Shown here one piece after another: positions 1 to 9,456 of a stretch of DNA of 64,000 bases (the stretch's first letter is position 1; every line of letters begins with the position of its first letter). A program made the position numbers and the translations under genes. This stretch comes from JANSWY01 sp965267245 (GTDB lineage Bacteria; Bacteroidota; Bacteroidia; Cytophagales; Cyclobacteriaceae), in NCBI GenBank assembly GCA_965267245.1, contig OZ253939.1:5642001-5706000 (forward strand), read 5' to 3'. Below the pieces are notes generated by a model that saw only the letters and a list, made by a program, of their open reading frames with translations, did no database searches and was not told the DNA's origin.

Positions 1-1122
1 GAGTTTGTAGATTATATTTCACTGGATGATGGTGAAGGCCCTCTGTTAAAAATTGTTGATTTCATAGCAGGAAAAGTAAAGTTGGATGATTTAGAGCGAA
101 CTTTTGTGCTGGAAAATGATACCGTGGTATTTAAGAATAAGTTACCCAATACCATTTTTCATCACAAGGATATGCCTGCGCCCAGTTACAAGGGATTGCC
201 TTTTGATCAATATGTTTCATTTTTAGATGTGGTAAACCCGATGCATCGCATGTGGACGGATGACCGATGGAATAAACTGACTATTTCTCATGGCTGTTAT
301 TGGAAGCAATGCTCTTTTTGCGACGTAAGTCTCGATTATATAGGTAATTACCAAAACACAACAGCTGTCAGCTTGGTGGATAAGATTGAAAAAATTATGG
401 CCGATACCGGTATTTCCGGGTTTCATTTTGTAGATGAAGCGGCACCTCCTAAGATGCTTCGAGCATTATCGGAGCAATTGATTGACCGAAATGTGACCAT
501 TACCTGGTGGACCAATATTCGCTTTGAGAAATCCTTTGATACTGAACTGTGTTCACTCATGGCTAAAGCCGGTTGCATTGCCATCACCGGAGGTCTTGAA
601 GTGGCATCCGATAGAATCTTGGCGAAAATGAAAAAGGGAGTTGATATAGCACAGGTAGCACAAGTTACCCACAATTTCGCCAGGAACAATATTCTTGTCC
701 ATGCCTACCTTATGTATGGCTTCCCAACCCAGAATGACCAGGAAACCATTGACTCACTTGAGGTAGTTCGCCAGCTTTTTGAACAAAACTGTATCCAATC
801 TGCGTATTGGCATCTGTTTACTACTACTGTACATAGCCCGGTTGGTAAAGACCCTCAGGAATTTGAGATAACCATCACTGGCCCTTCATTTGAAGGTTTT
901 GCACAAAATGATTTAACCCATGAAGACCCCCTAGGTACCGATCACTCCAAATACACCAAAGGCCTAAATCGTGCATTGAATAGTTACTTAAATAAAACAA
1001 GTCTGGACAAACCCCTTCAATATTGGTTTGATTTTCCGATACTTCCTACTACACATCCTGACAATTTAATTGAAGGTTTTTTGAATAGATTTCCTCAAAC
1101 AACCAGAAGTTCATACCTATAA
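1..1122 (+). CDS. Radical SAM protein (B12-binding type), 5' truncated
   Basis: The reading frame is open from base 1, so the gene begins outside the window; the TTG at 82 is internal. About 373 residues are visible. A GEG-like stretch near the left edge resembles the end of a cobalamin-binding domain. The radical SAM cysteines lie in GCYWKQCSFC, the CX4CX2C spacing common in the B12-dependent radical SAM family with the GCYW signature; they would hold a 4Fe-4S cluster that cleaves S-adenosylmethionine. WWTNIRFE and ITGGLEVASDRIL fit the TIM-barrel core. The substrate is unknown. No partner is visible, because the next gene starts 281 bp downstream. Family is confident; the specific reaction is not known. 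Confidence 0.8.
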   Translation, partial: EFVDYISLDDGEGPLLKIVDFIAGKVKLDDLERTFVLENDTVVFKNKLPNTIFHHKDMPAPSYKGLPFDQYVSFLDVVNPMHRMWTDDRWNKLTISHGCYWKQCSFCDVSLDYIGNYQNTTAVSLVDKIEKIMADTGISGFHFVDEAAPPKMLRALSEQLIDRNVTITWWTNIRFEKSFDTELCSLMAKAGCIAITGGLEVASDRILAKMKKGVDIAQVAQVTHNFARNNILVHAYLMYGFPTQNDQETIDSLEVVRQLFEQNCIQSAYWHLFTTTVHSPVGKDPQEFEITITGPSFEGFAQNDLTHEDPLGTDHSKYTKGLNRALNSYLNKTSLDKPLQYWFDFPILPTTHPDNLIEGFLNRFPQTTRSSYL

Positions 1123-1307
1123 TTACCTAGGTTGGGGAGATAGTACCATTCGGAAATTCTAATTTAGATTAGAAAATGATGTTGGTAAAAACAAAGGTTT
1201 CGGCACAATTAAGGCCTTATGTTAGGGGTCTAATCAATCCTAGCAGATTATCGCATCTTGCCTAAAATTTTCTCTCCTTCACTCGGTCAAAAATCCCCTA
1301 ACCTCAT

Positions 1308-1315
1308 TACTTTTG
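1308..1315 (+). promoter_or_regulatory. Possible -7 promoter element upstream of dnaE
   Basis: TACTTTTG matches the Bacteroidota -7 consensus TAnnTTTG and lies about 90 bp before the dnaE start. No clear TTG at -33 is visible. The rest of the 281-bp gap (1123-1403) shows no gene, hairpin or RNA that I recognise. Confidence 0.3.
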
Positions 1316-1403
1316 AAGCTAGTTATGACTGCAATGTGTTGAGGAACTGAAGCGTTTACTTTCTCCATAATCAGCACATATTTAAAACCACCAAATTGTA
1401 CCG

Positions 1404-4400
1404 ATGTACTTAATTTTTGATACCGAAACTACCGGATTACCCAAGAATTATTCAGCGCCCATTGAAGACCTGGACAACTGGCCCAGGCTCGTGCAGCTGG
1501 CCTGGCAGCTTCATGGACCCAAGGGTGAACTGATTGCAGCGCATAACTATATTGTCAAGCCTGAGGGTTTTACCATTCCTTTTAACGCTCAAAAAATCCA
1601 TGGTATCAGCACAAAAAGAGCTGAAGAGGAGGGACATGACCTAAAGGAAGTACTTGAAATCTTCAAAAAGGACCTTGCAAGTACTCAGGCTACCATTGGC
1701 CACAACATTGAGTTTGACAACAGAATCATCGGTGCGGAATTCCTCAGAAAGGAAATAGAGAATAACCTGCAGGAAATTGAGAGTATTGATACCTCTGAGG
1801 TTTCTGTAGAATTCTGCCAGTTGCAGGGAGGTCTAGGAGGCAAGCTCAAGAAACCTAAACTTATTGAGCTTTATGAAAAGTTGTTTGGTGAGCCTTTTGA
1901 TGATGCTCACGACGCAGCATATGATGTGGATGCCACCTCAAAAGCCTTCTTTGGATTAATTACCGAGGGAGTTGTAAAACCACTGGACGAAACCCCTGTA
2001 TTGGATATTGTCTATGAGGCCCCCAAATTAGATGATGCCAATTTTGCAGTAAAAGAAAAGAAGACCGACGGTACTTTTGGAAAAGAGGTAGACCACAAAG
2101 ACATTGAAGCCCCTTTCTGTCATTTACACCTACATTCTCAGTTCTCCATTTTGCAGGCTACTCCGGATATTAAAGGCATTGTAGCTAAAGCTAAGGAGTT
2201 CAACATGCCCGCCGTTGCGGTTACTGACCTGGGTAACATGTTTGGGACTTTCCAGTTCGTGAGAGAGGCTTTGAAGAATGAAATCAAGCCTATCGTGGGT
2301 TGTGAGTTTTTCCTGTCAGAAGAGCGGACCAAACTAAAATTCACAAAGGACAACCCGGATAGAAGGGCTAATCAGGTATTGCTTGCAAAAAATAAAACAG
2401 GTTACCACAACCTGGCCAAACTAAGTTCACTGGGTTATGAGGAAGGGCTTTATGGTTTGTATCCCAGGATTGACAAAGAGCTTGTGGTCCAATATAAAGA
2501 AGGTGTGATTGCCTTGTCGGGTGGATTGGCTTCAGAGATTCCGAATTTGATCCTTAATGTAGGCGAGACGCAGGCGGAAGAAGCATTCCAATGGTGGCAC
2601 CAGACATTTGGAGAGGATTTTTACGTGGAGTTGATGCGTCACAATAGAGAAGATGAGCATCATGTGAATGAAGTCATGGTTTCGTTGGCTAATAAGTATG
2701 GAGTAAAGGTAATAGCGGCCAATGATGTATTCTACCTCACCAAAGAAGACGCAGAAGCACATGATGTCCTACTCTGTGTAAAAGAAGGTGAGTTGAAATC
2801 TACACCAATTGGTAGAGGACGAGGTTTTAGGTTTGGTTTTGAGAATGACCAGTATTATTTCAAATCGCAGGAAGAGATGAAAAAGCTCTTTGCAGATATC
2901 CCGGAAGCGATTGAGAATATTCAGGAAATACTGGATAAGGTTGAGGAATACAAACTTGAGAGAGATGTATTACTTCCTGCGTTTAACATTCCAGAGGAGT
3001 TTCGTGATCCTGAAGATGAAAAAGATGGAGGAAAGAGGGGTGAAAATAACTTCCTGAAGCATCTTACCTATGAAGGAGCAAAGAAACGGTACGAAGAAAT
3101 CACCCCTGAAATAAAAGAAAGGCTTGATTTTGAATTAGATACCATCGCGAATACTGGTTATCCCGGTTACTTCCTGATCGTACAGGATTTTACTAGTGAG
3201 GCAAGAAAAATGGGAGTATCTGTAGGGCCAGGAAGGGGATCTGCAGCAGGGTCAGCGGTGGCATATTGTATTGGAATTACCAATGTTGATCCAATAGCAT
3301 ACGACCTGCTTTTTGAGCGTTTCTTGAATCCGGATAGGGTATCACTTCCTGATATTGATATTGACTTTGATGATGAAGGTCGTGAAAAGGTGATCAATTA
3401 TGTAATTGACAAATATGGTAAGAACCAGGTAGCACAAATTATCACCTATGGATCCATGGCGGCCAAATCTTCCATTAGAGATGCAGGACGGGTAATGGAG
3501 TTGAGTTTACCTGAGACTGATGCTATTGCCAAATTGATCCCGGAAAGACCTGGAACCTCTCTTTCAAAAGCATTTGATGAGGTCGAGGAGCTAAGAGAGC
3601 TCAAAAAGGGCAAAGACCTGAAAGCAGAGGTAATTAAGCAAGCCACTGTACTGGAAGGATCTGTTCGGAACACTGGTATTCACGCTTGTGGAGTGATTAT
3701 CACGCCCGATGATATCACGAAATTTATTCCGGTATCCACGGCAAAGGATTCTGACATGTTTGTCACCCAGTTTGACAACAGCGTGGTAGAATCAGCTGGA
3801 ATGCTGAAGATGGACTTTTTAGGATTAAAGACCTTGTCCATTATTAAAACGGCATGCGCCAATATAAAAGAAAGGCACGGAATAGAGATTGACCCGGATC
3901 AGATTCCATTGGATGATCTAAAAACCTACGAATTGTATCAAAGAGGGGAGACCAATGGTACATTCCAGTTTGAGTCCCCTGGAATGCAAAAGCATTTACG
4001 GGCACTGAAACCCGATAGGTTTGAGGACCTGATAGCGATGAATGCGCTGTACCGTCCGGGTCCTATGGAATACATCCCGAACTTTATTCGTAGGAAGCAC
4101 GGAGAAGAAGAAATTACCTATGACCTGGCTGATATGGAAGGTAATCTTGCTGAGACTTACGGGATTACGGTATACCAGGAGCAGGTGATGCTTCTCTCGC
4201 AGAAACTAGCTGGTTTTACAAAGGGTGAAGCGGATGTCCTGAGAAAGGCGATGGGAAAGAAAATCTTTGCCTTACTGGAAAAGTTAAAACCTAAATTTAT
4301 TGATGGTGGTAAAGAGAGGGGTCACGAACCGGAGACACTAGAAAAGGTATGGAAAGACTGGGAAGCATTTGCGGCCTATGCTTTCAATAAGTCTCACTCC

Positions 4401-5627
4401 ACCTGTTATTCAGTAGTAGCGTATCATACCGCTTACCTGAAGGCAAATTACCCGGCAGAATACATGGCGGCTGTGTTAACTCACAACCAAAGTAATATTG
4501 AAAAGGTGAGTTTCTTTATGGAAGAATGCAGAAACCGTGCAATACCTGTTTTGGGACCCCATGTAAATGAATCTGGTGTAAACTTCAAAGTAAATAAAGA
4601 AGGTGAGATACGTTTTGGACTAGGAGCGATTAAAGGAACTGGTGATGCAGCGGTTCATTCCATTATTGAGGAAAGGGAACAAAACGGTCATTTTAAGGAC
4701 TTTTTTGATTTTGCCAATCGGGTGAATCTAAGAACGGTCAACAAGAAAACCTTTGAAAGTCTTGCGATGAGTGGCGCATTTGATTGTTTCACAAGTTTCC
4801 ATAGAAGACAATACCTGCATCCTGATGATACAGATACCACCCTGATTGAAAAAGCGATCAAGTATGCTAATATCCTGCAAGCAGAGAAAGCCAGTGCACA
4901 ATCCTCTCTATTTGGCGGAGATTCAGGTGTGGCTACCCCTGTTCCTCGTGTTCAGCAGATGGAGCCTTTTGGTGAAATAGAGAAACTCAATATTGAGAAA
5001 GAAGTGGTGGGACTTTATATTTCAGGTCACCCATTAGATCAGTTTAAGTTTGAGATGGAGTATTTTACCAATGCTAATCTCGGACAATTCCAGGATATCC
5101 AGGCTTTATCAACAATGTCCAACATTAGAATCGGGGGTGTAGTTTCATCTGTACAGCATCGCACAACCAAAAGAGGAAATCCTTTTGGCGTGATCACGAT
5201 GGAAGATTACAATGACTCTCACACGTTTTATCTTTTTTCACAGGATTACATCAAATTTAAAGAGTACTTTATGCCGGGATGGTTCCTGTATATTCAGGGA
5301 TCTGTAAAACCCAGATGGAAAAGTGATGAGTTAGAATTCAAGATCAATGATATCCGGCCTCTCACTGACATTAGAAGTGAAATGACGAAGGGACTGGAAT
5401 TGAGAATGGACCTGAACAAAGTTAATGAATCCACGATACAGGAATTGGAAAATATTGCTGAAGAACACGCTGGAAACTGTCAACTAAAATTTAGTGTTAC
5501 TACAGTATATGAGGACAGAATAATAGACCTGGAAATGTTATCCAGGAAGATTAAAATAGAACCGGATGACAAATTGATCAAAAGGTTAGAGGAGTTTGAA
5601 GAAGTGAGTTACAAAGTACTTTTGTAG
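1404..5627 (+). CDS. dnaE: DNA polymerase III alpha subunit with fused N-terminal 3'-5' exonuclease
   Basis: Replicative polymerase of 1407 residues, about 250 longer than E. coli DnaE because a DnaQ-like DEDDh exonuclease is fused in front. Exonuclease residues are D6 and E8 (DTETTG), H100-D105 region (GHNIEFD), and H169/D174 (HxxxxD). The PHP domain follows: HLHLH at 240-244 is intact, but the usual TDHGN motif reads TDLGN (L276), so the PHP metal site looks degraded and proofreading is probably done by the fused domain. Polymerase aspartates are D650 and D652 (PDIDIDF) and D804 (MDFLGLKTL). QSSLFG at about 1166 looks like the beta-clamp binding motif. A C-terminal OB fold includes IRIGGVVSS. 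trxA follows two genes later. Confidence 0.97.
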   Translation: MYLIFDTETTGLPKNYSAPIEDLDNWPRLVQLAWQLHGPKGELIAAHNYIVKPEGFTIPFNAQKIHGISTKRAEEEGHDLKEVLEIFKKDLASTQATIGHNIEFDNRIIGAEFLRKEIENNLQEIESIDTSEVSVEFCQLQGGLGGKLKKPKLIELYEKLFGEPFDDAHDAAYDVDATSKAFFGLITEGVVKPLDETPVLDIVYEAPKLDDANFAVKEKKTDGTFGKEVDHKDIEAPFCHLHLHSQFSILQATPDIKGIVAKAKEFNMPAVAVTDLGNMFGTFQFVREALKNEIKPIVGCEFFLSEERTKLKFTKDNPDRRANQVLLAKNKTGYHNLAKLSSLGYEEGLYGLYPRIDKELVVQYKEGVIALSGGLASEIPNLILNVGETQAEEAFQWWHQTFGEDFYVELMRHNREDEHHVNEVMVSLANKYGVKVIAANDVFYLTKEDAEAHDVLLCVKEGELKSTPIGRGRGFRFGFENDQYYFKSQEEMKKLFADIPEAIENIQEILDKVEEYKLERDVLLPAFNIPEEFRDPEDEKDGGKRGENNFLKHLTYEGAKKRYEEITPEIKERLDFELDTIANTGYPGYFLIVQDFTSEARKMGVSVGPGRGSAAGSAVAYCIGITNVDPIAYDLLFERFLNPDRVSLPDIDIDFDDEGREKVINYVIDKYGKNQVAQIITYGSMAAKSSIRDAGRVMELSLPETDAIAKLIPERPGTSLSKAFDEVEELRELKKGKDLKAEVIKQATVLEGSVRNTGIHACGVIITPDDITKFIPVSTAKDSDMFVTQFDNSVVESAGMLKMDFLGLKTLSIIKTACANIKERHGIEIDPDQIPLDDLKTYELYQRGETNGTFQFESPGMQKHLRALKPDRFEDLIAMNALYRPGPMEYIPNFIRRKHGEEEITYDLADMEGNLAETYGITVYQEQVMLLSQKLAGFTKGEADVLRKAMGKKIFALLEKLKPKFIDGGKERGHEPETLEKVWKDWEAFAAYAFNKSHSTCYSVVAYHTAYLKANYPAEYMAAVLTHNQSNIEKVSFFMEECRNRAIPVLGPHVNESGVNFKVNKEGEIRFGLGAIKGTGDAAVHSIIEEREQNGHFKDFFDFANRVNLRTVNKKTFESLAMSGAFDCFTSFHRRQYLHPDDTDTTLIEKAIKYANILQAEKASAQSSLFGGDSGVATPVPRVQQMEPFGEIEKLNIEKEVVGLYISGHPLDQFKFEMEYFTNANLGQFQDIQALSTMSNIRIGGVVSSVQHRTTKRGNPFGVITMEDYNDSHTFYLFSQDYIKFKEYFMPGWFLYIQGSVKPRWKSDELEFKINDIRPLTDIRSEMTKGLELRMDLNKVNESTIQELENIAEEHAGNCQLKFSVTTVYEDRIIDLEMLSRKIKIEPDDKLIKRLEEFEEVSYKVLL

Positions 5628-5652
5628 CTAAATTTCATGTTAGTTTATTTCA

Positions 5653-5679
5653 TTGAAGGATATCTAAACACTAACTTTG
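5653..5679 (+). promoter_or_regulatory. Bacteroidota-type promoter (TTG / TAACTTTG)
   Basis: TTG at 5653-5655 and TAACTTTG at 5672-5679 (exact TAnnTTTG) are 19 bp apart start to start, the expected -33/-7 geometry. The predicted transcript start, near 5685, leaves a leader of about 25 nt before the ATG at 5710. Confidence 0.5.
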
Positions 5680-5709
5680 CACGTTGTTAACACGGACAGT
5701 TCAAAAAGC

Positions 5710-6090
5710 ATGAAGCGTATTATTTTTTCTGCATTGTTGATCGGTATAGGTTTTTCATTGAAGGCCCAGACATATGGATATGATCTAATATCTGCTAGCC
5801 TTGATGAGATAGAAGCATCAGATAATACAACGGTTATTGTTCATACCAATGAAGCTGCAGATCTTGAAGTAAAAGTTCGACCAAACCCAGTGGAGAATAC
5901 ATTGAGCCTTGGTGAAGGCAAAGGTGAGTTTAATTATGAGATCCGTACTGAAAATGGTATCATGATTATTGATGGGATCAGTTATCCGGTTAATAGACAG
6001 GTAAATGTAACTGAATTGGTACCTGGAACTTACTATCTTATCGTAAGACAGAATGGTTCCTCAAAAGCTTTACGCTTTATCAAAGCATAA
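5710..6090 (+). CDS. Small secreted protein consisting almost only of a T9SS sorting domain
   Basis: 126 residues from the ATG at 5710; a TTG further upstream lies inside the -7 element and is unlikely to be the start. A signal peptide (MKRIIFSALLIGIG, cut near KAQ) is followed by about 35 residues of acidic linker and then a type A T9SS C-terminal domain: VRPNPVENTLSL, a Y.I..ENG strand, VNVTELVPGTYYLIV and the terminal LRFIKA. In known T9SS proteins this domain sits behind a large cargo; here there is essentially none. It may be a small surface protein, a remnant of a larger secreted protein, or a mini-cargo. It has its own promoter and sits between dnaE and trxA. Confidence 0.75.
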   Translation: MKRIIFSALLIGIGFSLKAQTYGYDLISASLDEIEASDNTTVIVHTNEAADLEVKVRPNPVENTLSLGEGKGEFNYEIRTENGIMIIDGISYPVNRQVNVTELVPGTYYLIVRQNGSSKALRFIKA

Positions 6091-6151
6091 GCCATTTGCC
6101 ACGTGCCCGACAAATGCCTTCTGACTTCAGGTTTCTAAGAACAAATTGAAG

Positions 6152-6159
6152 TAAGTTTG
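6152..6159 (+). promoter_or_regulatory. Possible -7 element for trxA
   Basis: TAAGTTTG matches TAnnTTTG and lies 53 bp before the trxA start. The -33 region holds only a T-tract (6131-6134), so support is partial. Confidence 0.35.
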
Positions 6160-6211
6160 CGTTTTCAACTTGAGATTTAATAATTGATATTATCACTAAG
6201 TATAGTTTAAA

Positions 6212-6538
6212 ATGGGAAAAACAATAGAAATTACTGATAGCAACTTCGAGGAGATCATCAACAGTGAAAAGCCAGTACTGGTAGACTTTTGGGCAGAATG
6301 GTGTGGACCTTGTAAAATGATCGGTCCGGTTGTTGAAGAATTAGCTGGAGATTACGAAGGTAAAGCTGTTGTAGGCAAGGTAGATGTAGATGCCAATCCT
6401 GTTGTATCTGCTAAATTTGGAATTAGAAGTATTCCTACTCTTCTTGTCTTCAAGAATGGTGAAATAGTTGATAAACAAGTAGGCGCTGTTCCAAAAGGTG
6501 TTCTTAGCCAAAAACTAGATGCACAGGTAGTAGCCTAA
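6212..6538 (+). CDS. trxA: Thioredoxin
   Basis: Complete 108-residue cytoplasmic thioredoxin, the usual family length, without signal peptide. The redox site WCGPC is at residues 30-34 (C31, C34), preceded by VDFWAE, and the cis-proline is in SIPT (P75). It reduces protein disulfides using electrons from thioredoxin reductase. It has a candidate promoter of its own and a strong terminator 24 bp after the stop, so it is probably monocistronic. Proximity to dnaE is, as far as I recall, common in Bacteroidota. Confidence 0.97.
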   Translation: MGKTIEITDSNFEEIINSEKPVLVDFWAEWCGPCKMIGPVVEELAGDYEGKAVVGKVDVDANPVVSAKFGIRSIPTLLVFKNGEIVDKQVGAVPKGVLSQKLDAQVVA

Positions 6539-6562
6539 TCAAATAAAATATTCAGAATTAAA

Positions 6563-6589
6563 GGTGACTCATATGAGTCACCTTTTTTT
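6563..6589 (+). terminator. Rho-independent terminator after trxA
   Basis: Perfect stem GGTGACTC / GAGTCACC (6563-6570 / 6575-6582) with loop ATAT, followed by seven T. On the minus strand the same hairpin is followed only by TTTAATT, so it may also weakly terminate the converging S46 peptidase gene. Confidence 0.9.
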
Positions 6590-6595
6590 ATTCGT

Positions 6596-8632
6596 CTACT
6601 TTGACTGTAACTCGTCAAGTAGTCTGTTTGCTTTGTAAATGTGTTCAAGTGCAGCAGCCACACCACCCATCGCAACTCCTACAGATCGGCCATATTGAGG
6701 GTCATATAGAATACTTCGGATTGGTAATCGCTCAATTGTGCTGTCAAAATTGAGTCCCACAATTTCAGCGTTTCGATTGATTACAGGACTTCCTGAATTT
6801 CCTCCAATTGTATCAAATGTACCCACGAAGTTCAGAGGAGCTTTAAGTAATGCTATTGGTGGATTCATCCATCTTTCTGGTAGGGAAAATGGTTCTTCAC
6901 CATCAAAACTTGCGTGTCGTGCATAAAGCCCATAATAGGTTGTTTTATAAGGGGCCAATGTGCCATTATATGGATAACCTTTCACAAATCCGTCAGAGAT
7001 TCTTAAAGAAAAAGTTGCGTCAGGAGGTGCACTTGTTCCACCAATCGAGAAGTTTGCGCTGATGATTTTTTGTTCCAATTGTGTAACGGTAGCATTCAAT
7101 TTACCCACCTCTGCGGCTGACTTTTGGAAAACAGGAAGTATTGACTTTGATGCAAGAATCAATGGGTCTTTGCTTTTTGAAAAGGTCTTCGCAGACTTTG
7201 GTAGTTCCCCACTATTGATGATTTTACTTTCAGATATCACCATTGTACTTTTCTCTTTAGGAGACATCCCATTTAAGTAGTTATTAAGCCATTGAGGTTG
7301 ACTGGATTGTAACTTCAATTGCGCTAGCACATCACTAAAGATGAGTTGTTCAAGTTCAGCATCGAAACCATTGACTAAGTTGGAAACATCGTTGCTGTAT
7401 TTTGTAATTGTTTCTTCTTTATCACTTTCAAGTGCCTGACCATATTTATTAATAGCGTGAATGAGTTGAATTACTTTACCCTGAAATGGACTAGGATTAA
7501 GTAAGATGGTTTCTGGCATGGGCTTCTTCATCGATTGCATTAAACCCTCCATTTGTTGCCAGTAATCAGTTCCTTCTTTTGCTAAATACTGTTCTTTCCC
7601 CTGATTTTCCAGCTTCTCTTTACGGGTCATGAAGTATTCATTGTGTAATCCTTCCAGCCTTCCTCCGTATGATTTTTCCGCATTGGAAAGCATAAAAATC
7701 ACATTTTGCAAACTATCACTCTTAAGCGTTTTGTTCAAATCAGTAAGGACCTTCTTTCTGGCCTGAATAAATGAAAGTGTCACAGGAAGTTGTACCTCCT
7801 TATCGAATTTCAATTGCGCCATGGTCCTGAACCTACCTGTACTACCGGGATTACCAATTACAAAAATTGGTTCGTTTTCGACGATACCATCTGGATTGAA
7901 TGGGTAGTAGTGTGAGACGGAGTTTACGGGATTTCCATTTTCATCATAAGCTCTTAAAAATGCACAATCAAGTGCATACCTTGGGTAGGTGAAATTATCA
8001 GGATCTCCACCGAAGAAGCCTAATTCGTTTTCCGGAAGAAAAACCAACCTTATATCAGTGAATCTTTTAAACCCATAAAGAGAATATTTCCCACCACTAT
8101 AGAAAGATAGTGATTGGATTGTAAGACCTTCCCATTCAGGTTTTTTGGAATACTCATTCTCAATTGCCTGCAACACTTCAGCTTCATTGTTCCCATTGAG
8201 TCTCTTATTTACTTCTTGTGTTATATCCTCAATCTTCAAAAGCTGGTCAGCATAAAAGTTATTGAGCTTTCTCTCCTGATCCATTGTTTCAGCATAAAAT
8301 CCATTTGTCAATACGTTTTCTTCTTCAGGTGAATTAAGCACTGCTGTAGTTCTTGTACAATGATGGTTGGTAATGATTAAACCATTTTCACTTACAAAAC
8401 CAGCTGAGCAGCCTGGTAACCTGAGTGACGCCAATCTGACTCTATTCATCCACTGTTGGTCCGGATTGAAATTGTAGGTCTCAGCAAAATACTCGACAGG
8501 AGCATCATCAAATGTCCACATTTTTCCATAATCAAACGGGCGTGTGGTTACTGTGTCTGGATCAAAAACTACTTGTGCAAGTAGTGATTGAGTAACAAAT
8601 ATTAAAGTAAGGTTGAGTATTAGTTTTCTCAT
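6596..8632 (-). CDS. S46 family dipeptidyl-peptidase (DPP7/DPP11-like)
   Basis: Exported serine peptidase of 678 residues from the ATG at 8632; a TTG at 8644 is a weaker alternative. The signal peptide starts MRKLILNLTLIF and ends near LLAQ. The family's chymotrypsin-like triad is visible: His91 in TNHHC, Asp in the YALDCAFLRAY stretch, and Ser613 in GGNSGSPV. S46 enzymes remove dipeptides from peptide N-termini in the periplasm of peptide-feeding Bacteroidota. Eighteen residues after the Ser, where from memory DPP7 has Gly and DPP11 has Arg as the specificity residue, this protein has Ser (FDST), so specificity is not assigned. It is a little shorter than typical members (about 700-720). Confidence 0.92.
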   Translation of the reverse strand: MRKLILNLTLIFVTQSLLAQVVFDPDTVTTRPFDYGKMWTFDDAPVEYFAETYNFNPDQQWMNRVRLASLRLPGCSAGFVSENGLIITNHHCTRTTAVLNSPEEENVLTNGFYAETMDQERKLNNFYADQLLKIEDITQEVNKRLNGNNEAEVLQAIENEYSKKPEWEGLTIQSLSFYSGGKYSLYGFKRFTDIRLVFLPENELGFFGGDPDNFTYPRYALDCAFLRAYDENGNPVNSVSHYYPFNPDGIVENEPIFVIGNPGSTGRFRTMAQLKFDKEVQLPVTLSFIQARKKVLTDLNKTLKSDSLQNVIFMLSNAEKSYGGRLEGLHNEYFMTRKEKLENQGKEQYLAKEGTDYWQQMEGLMQSMKKPMPETILLNPSPFQGKVIQLIHAINKYGQALESDKEETITKYSNDVSNLVNGFDAELEQLIFSDVLAQLKLQSSQPQWLNNYLNGMSPKEKSTMVISESKIINSGELPKSAKTFSKSKDPLILASKSILPVFQKSAAEVGKLNATVTQLEQKIISANFSIGGTSAPPDATFSLRISDGFVKGYPYNGTLAPYKTTYYGLYARHASFDGEEPFSLPERWMNPPIALLKAPLNFVGTFDTIGGNSGSPVINRNAEIVGLNFDSTIERLPIRSILYDPQYGRSVGVAMGGVAAALEHIYKANRLLDELQSK

Positions 8633-8722
8633 ATCCGGGTTCAAATTTTTAAAACCCTAATTTAGAGAAATTGACAGGAAAGACTACAAGATATTATTTA
8701 AACGGTCTTTCAGTAGTGAAAT

Positions 8723-8739
8723 GGCACCTTAGGTGCCAA
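8723..8739 (-). terminator. Possible terminator after the SIMPL gene
   Basis: TGGCACC / GGTGCCA stem with a 3-nt loop lies just beyond the SIMPL stop codon (minus strand). The following tract is only TTTCAC, so termination would be weak. Confidence 0.4.
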
Positions 8740-8745
8740 AATCTA

Positions 8746-9429
8746 TTATTGTATTTCAAAAACGACGCGCACTTGTGCACGTAATTTGATAGTTTGAAAT
8801 TCAACATTTGATTGGTAACCAGAAGGAGCAGATTCCAATGCCATATTGGACATAGCCATTCTTGTAGAAGGCATGACATCATTATATTCCTGAACTTCAA
8901 TGACCTCTCCAAGGGAGACTCCAACTGCTTCTAATAAATAGCCAGCTTTTTCCTTTGCCGCTTTCATAGCAGCAATTTTTACTTCTTTTCTGTAATCTTC
9001 AATTTTGCTATGACTATAATTTCTTACGTGCATGGATCTGACACCCTCCGCATCAAGTAATGCAACCAGGTCATTCATTTTCTTAAGGTCGCTCACCTTA
9101 AGTATGAATGATTTCTGAGCCATCAGCTCTTCGGTTTTTTGTTTGCGCCAATTCCAGTTATATCCTGAAACATTGCTAACTGTTAAGTTCTCTTCTCCAA
9201 TGCCAACTTTAACAACTGCTTTCACAAGTTGACTTTCAAGTGTATTTAACTGCACCTTTTTGGAACCATCCTTGTATTCCTGTAACTGTATCTCTACATA
9301 TATTTCATCGGGGGTTATTTCAATTTCTGCACTACCCTGTACTTCAATTTTCCTTACTGACTCACTGGTCTGAGCTTGTAGGGAAAATGTGCATAAAGCG
9401 ACTATAATTAGAGCAAACAAGCCTTTCAT
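8746..9429 (-). CDS. SIMPL domain protein (DUF541), periplasmic
   Basis: 227 residues with a clear signal peptide (MKGLFALIIVALCTFS, cut near LQAQ) followed by one SIMPL/DUF541 domain: IEVQGSAEIEITPDEI at its start and a VRVVFEI strand at the end fit the family. SIMPL proteins are periplasmic or membrane-associated and of poorly defined function; oxidative-stress roles have been reported for some. A 27-bp gap separates it from the hydrolase gene upstream on the same strand, so the two may be co-transcribed. No catalytic residues are expected. Confidence 0.85.
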   Translation of the reverse strand: MKGLFALIIVALCTFSLQAQTSESVRKIEVQGSAEIEITPDEIYVEIQLQEYKDGSKKVQLNTLESQLVKAVVKVGIGEENLTVSNVSGYNWNWRKQKTEELMAQKSFILKVSDLKKMNDLVALLDAEGVRSMHVRNYSHSKIEDYRKEVKIAAMKAAKEKAGYLLEAVGVSLGEVIEVQEYNDVMPSTRMAMSNMALESAPSGYQSNVEFQTIKLRAQVRVVFEIQ

Positions 9430-9456
9430 ATTGATTCTATTTTAAATGATCATAAT

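Noticed and set aside
1123..1403. Possible RNA gene or riboswitch in the gap before dnaE
   Set aside because: No conserved stem set, terminator or known riboswitch core could be recognised.
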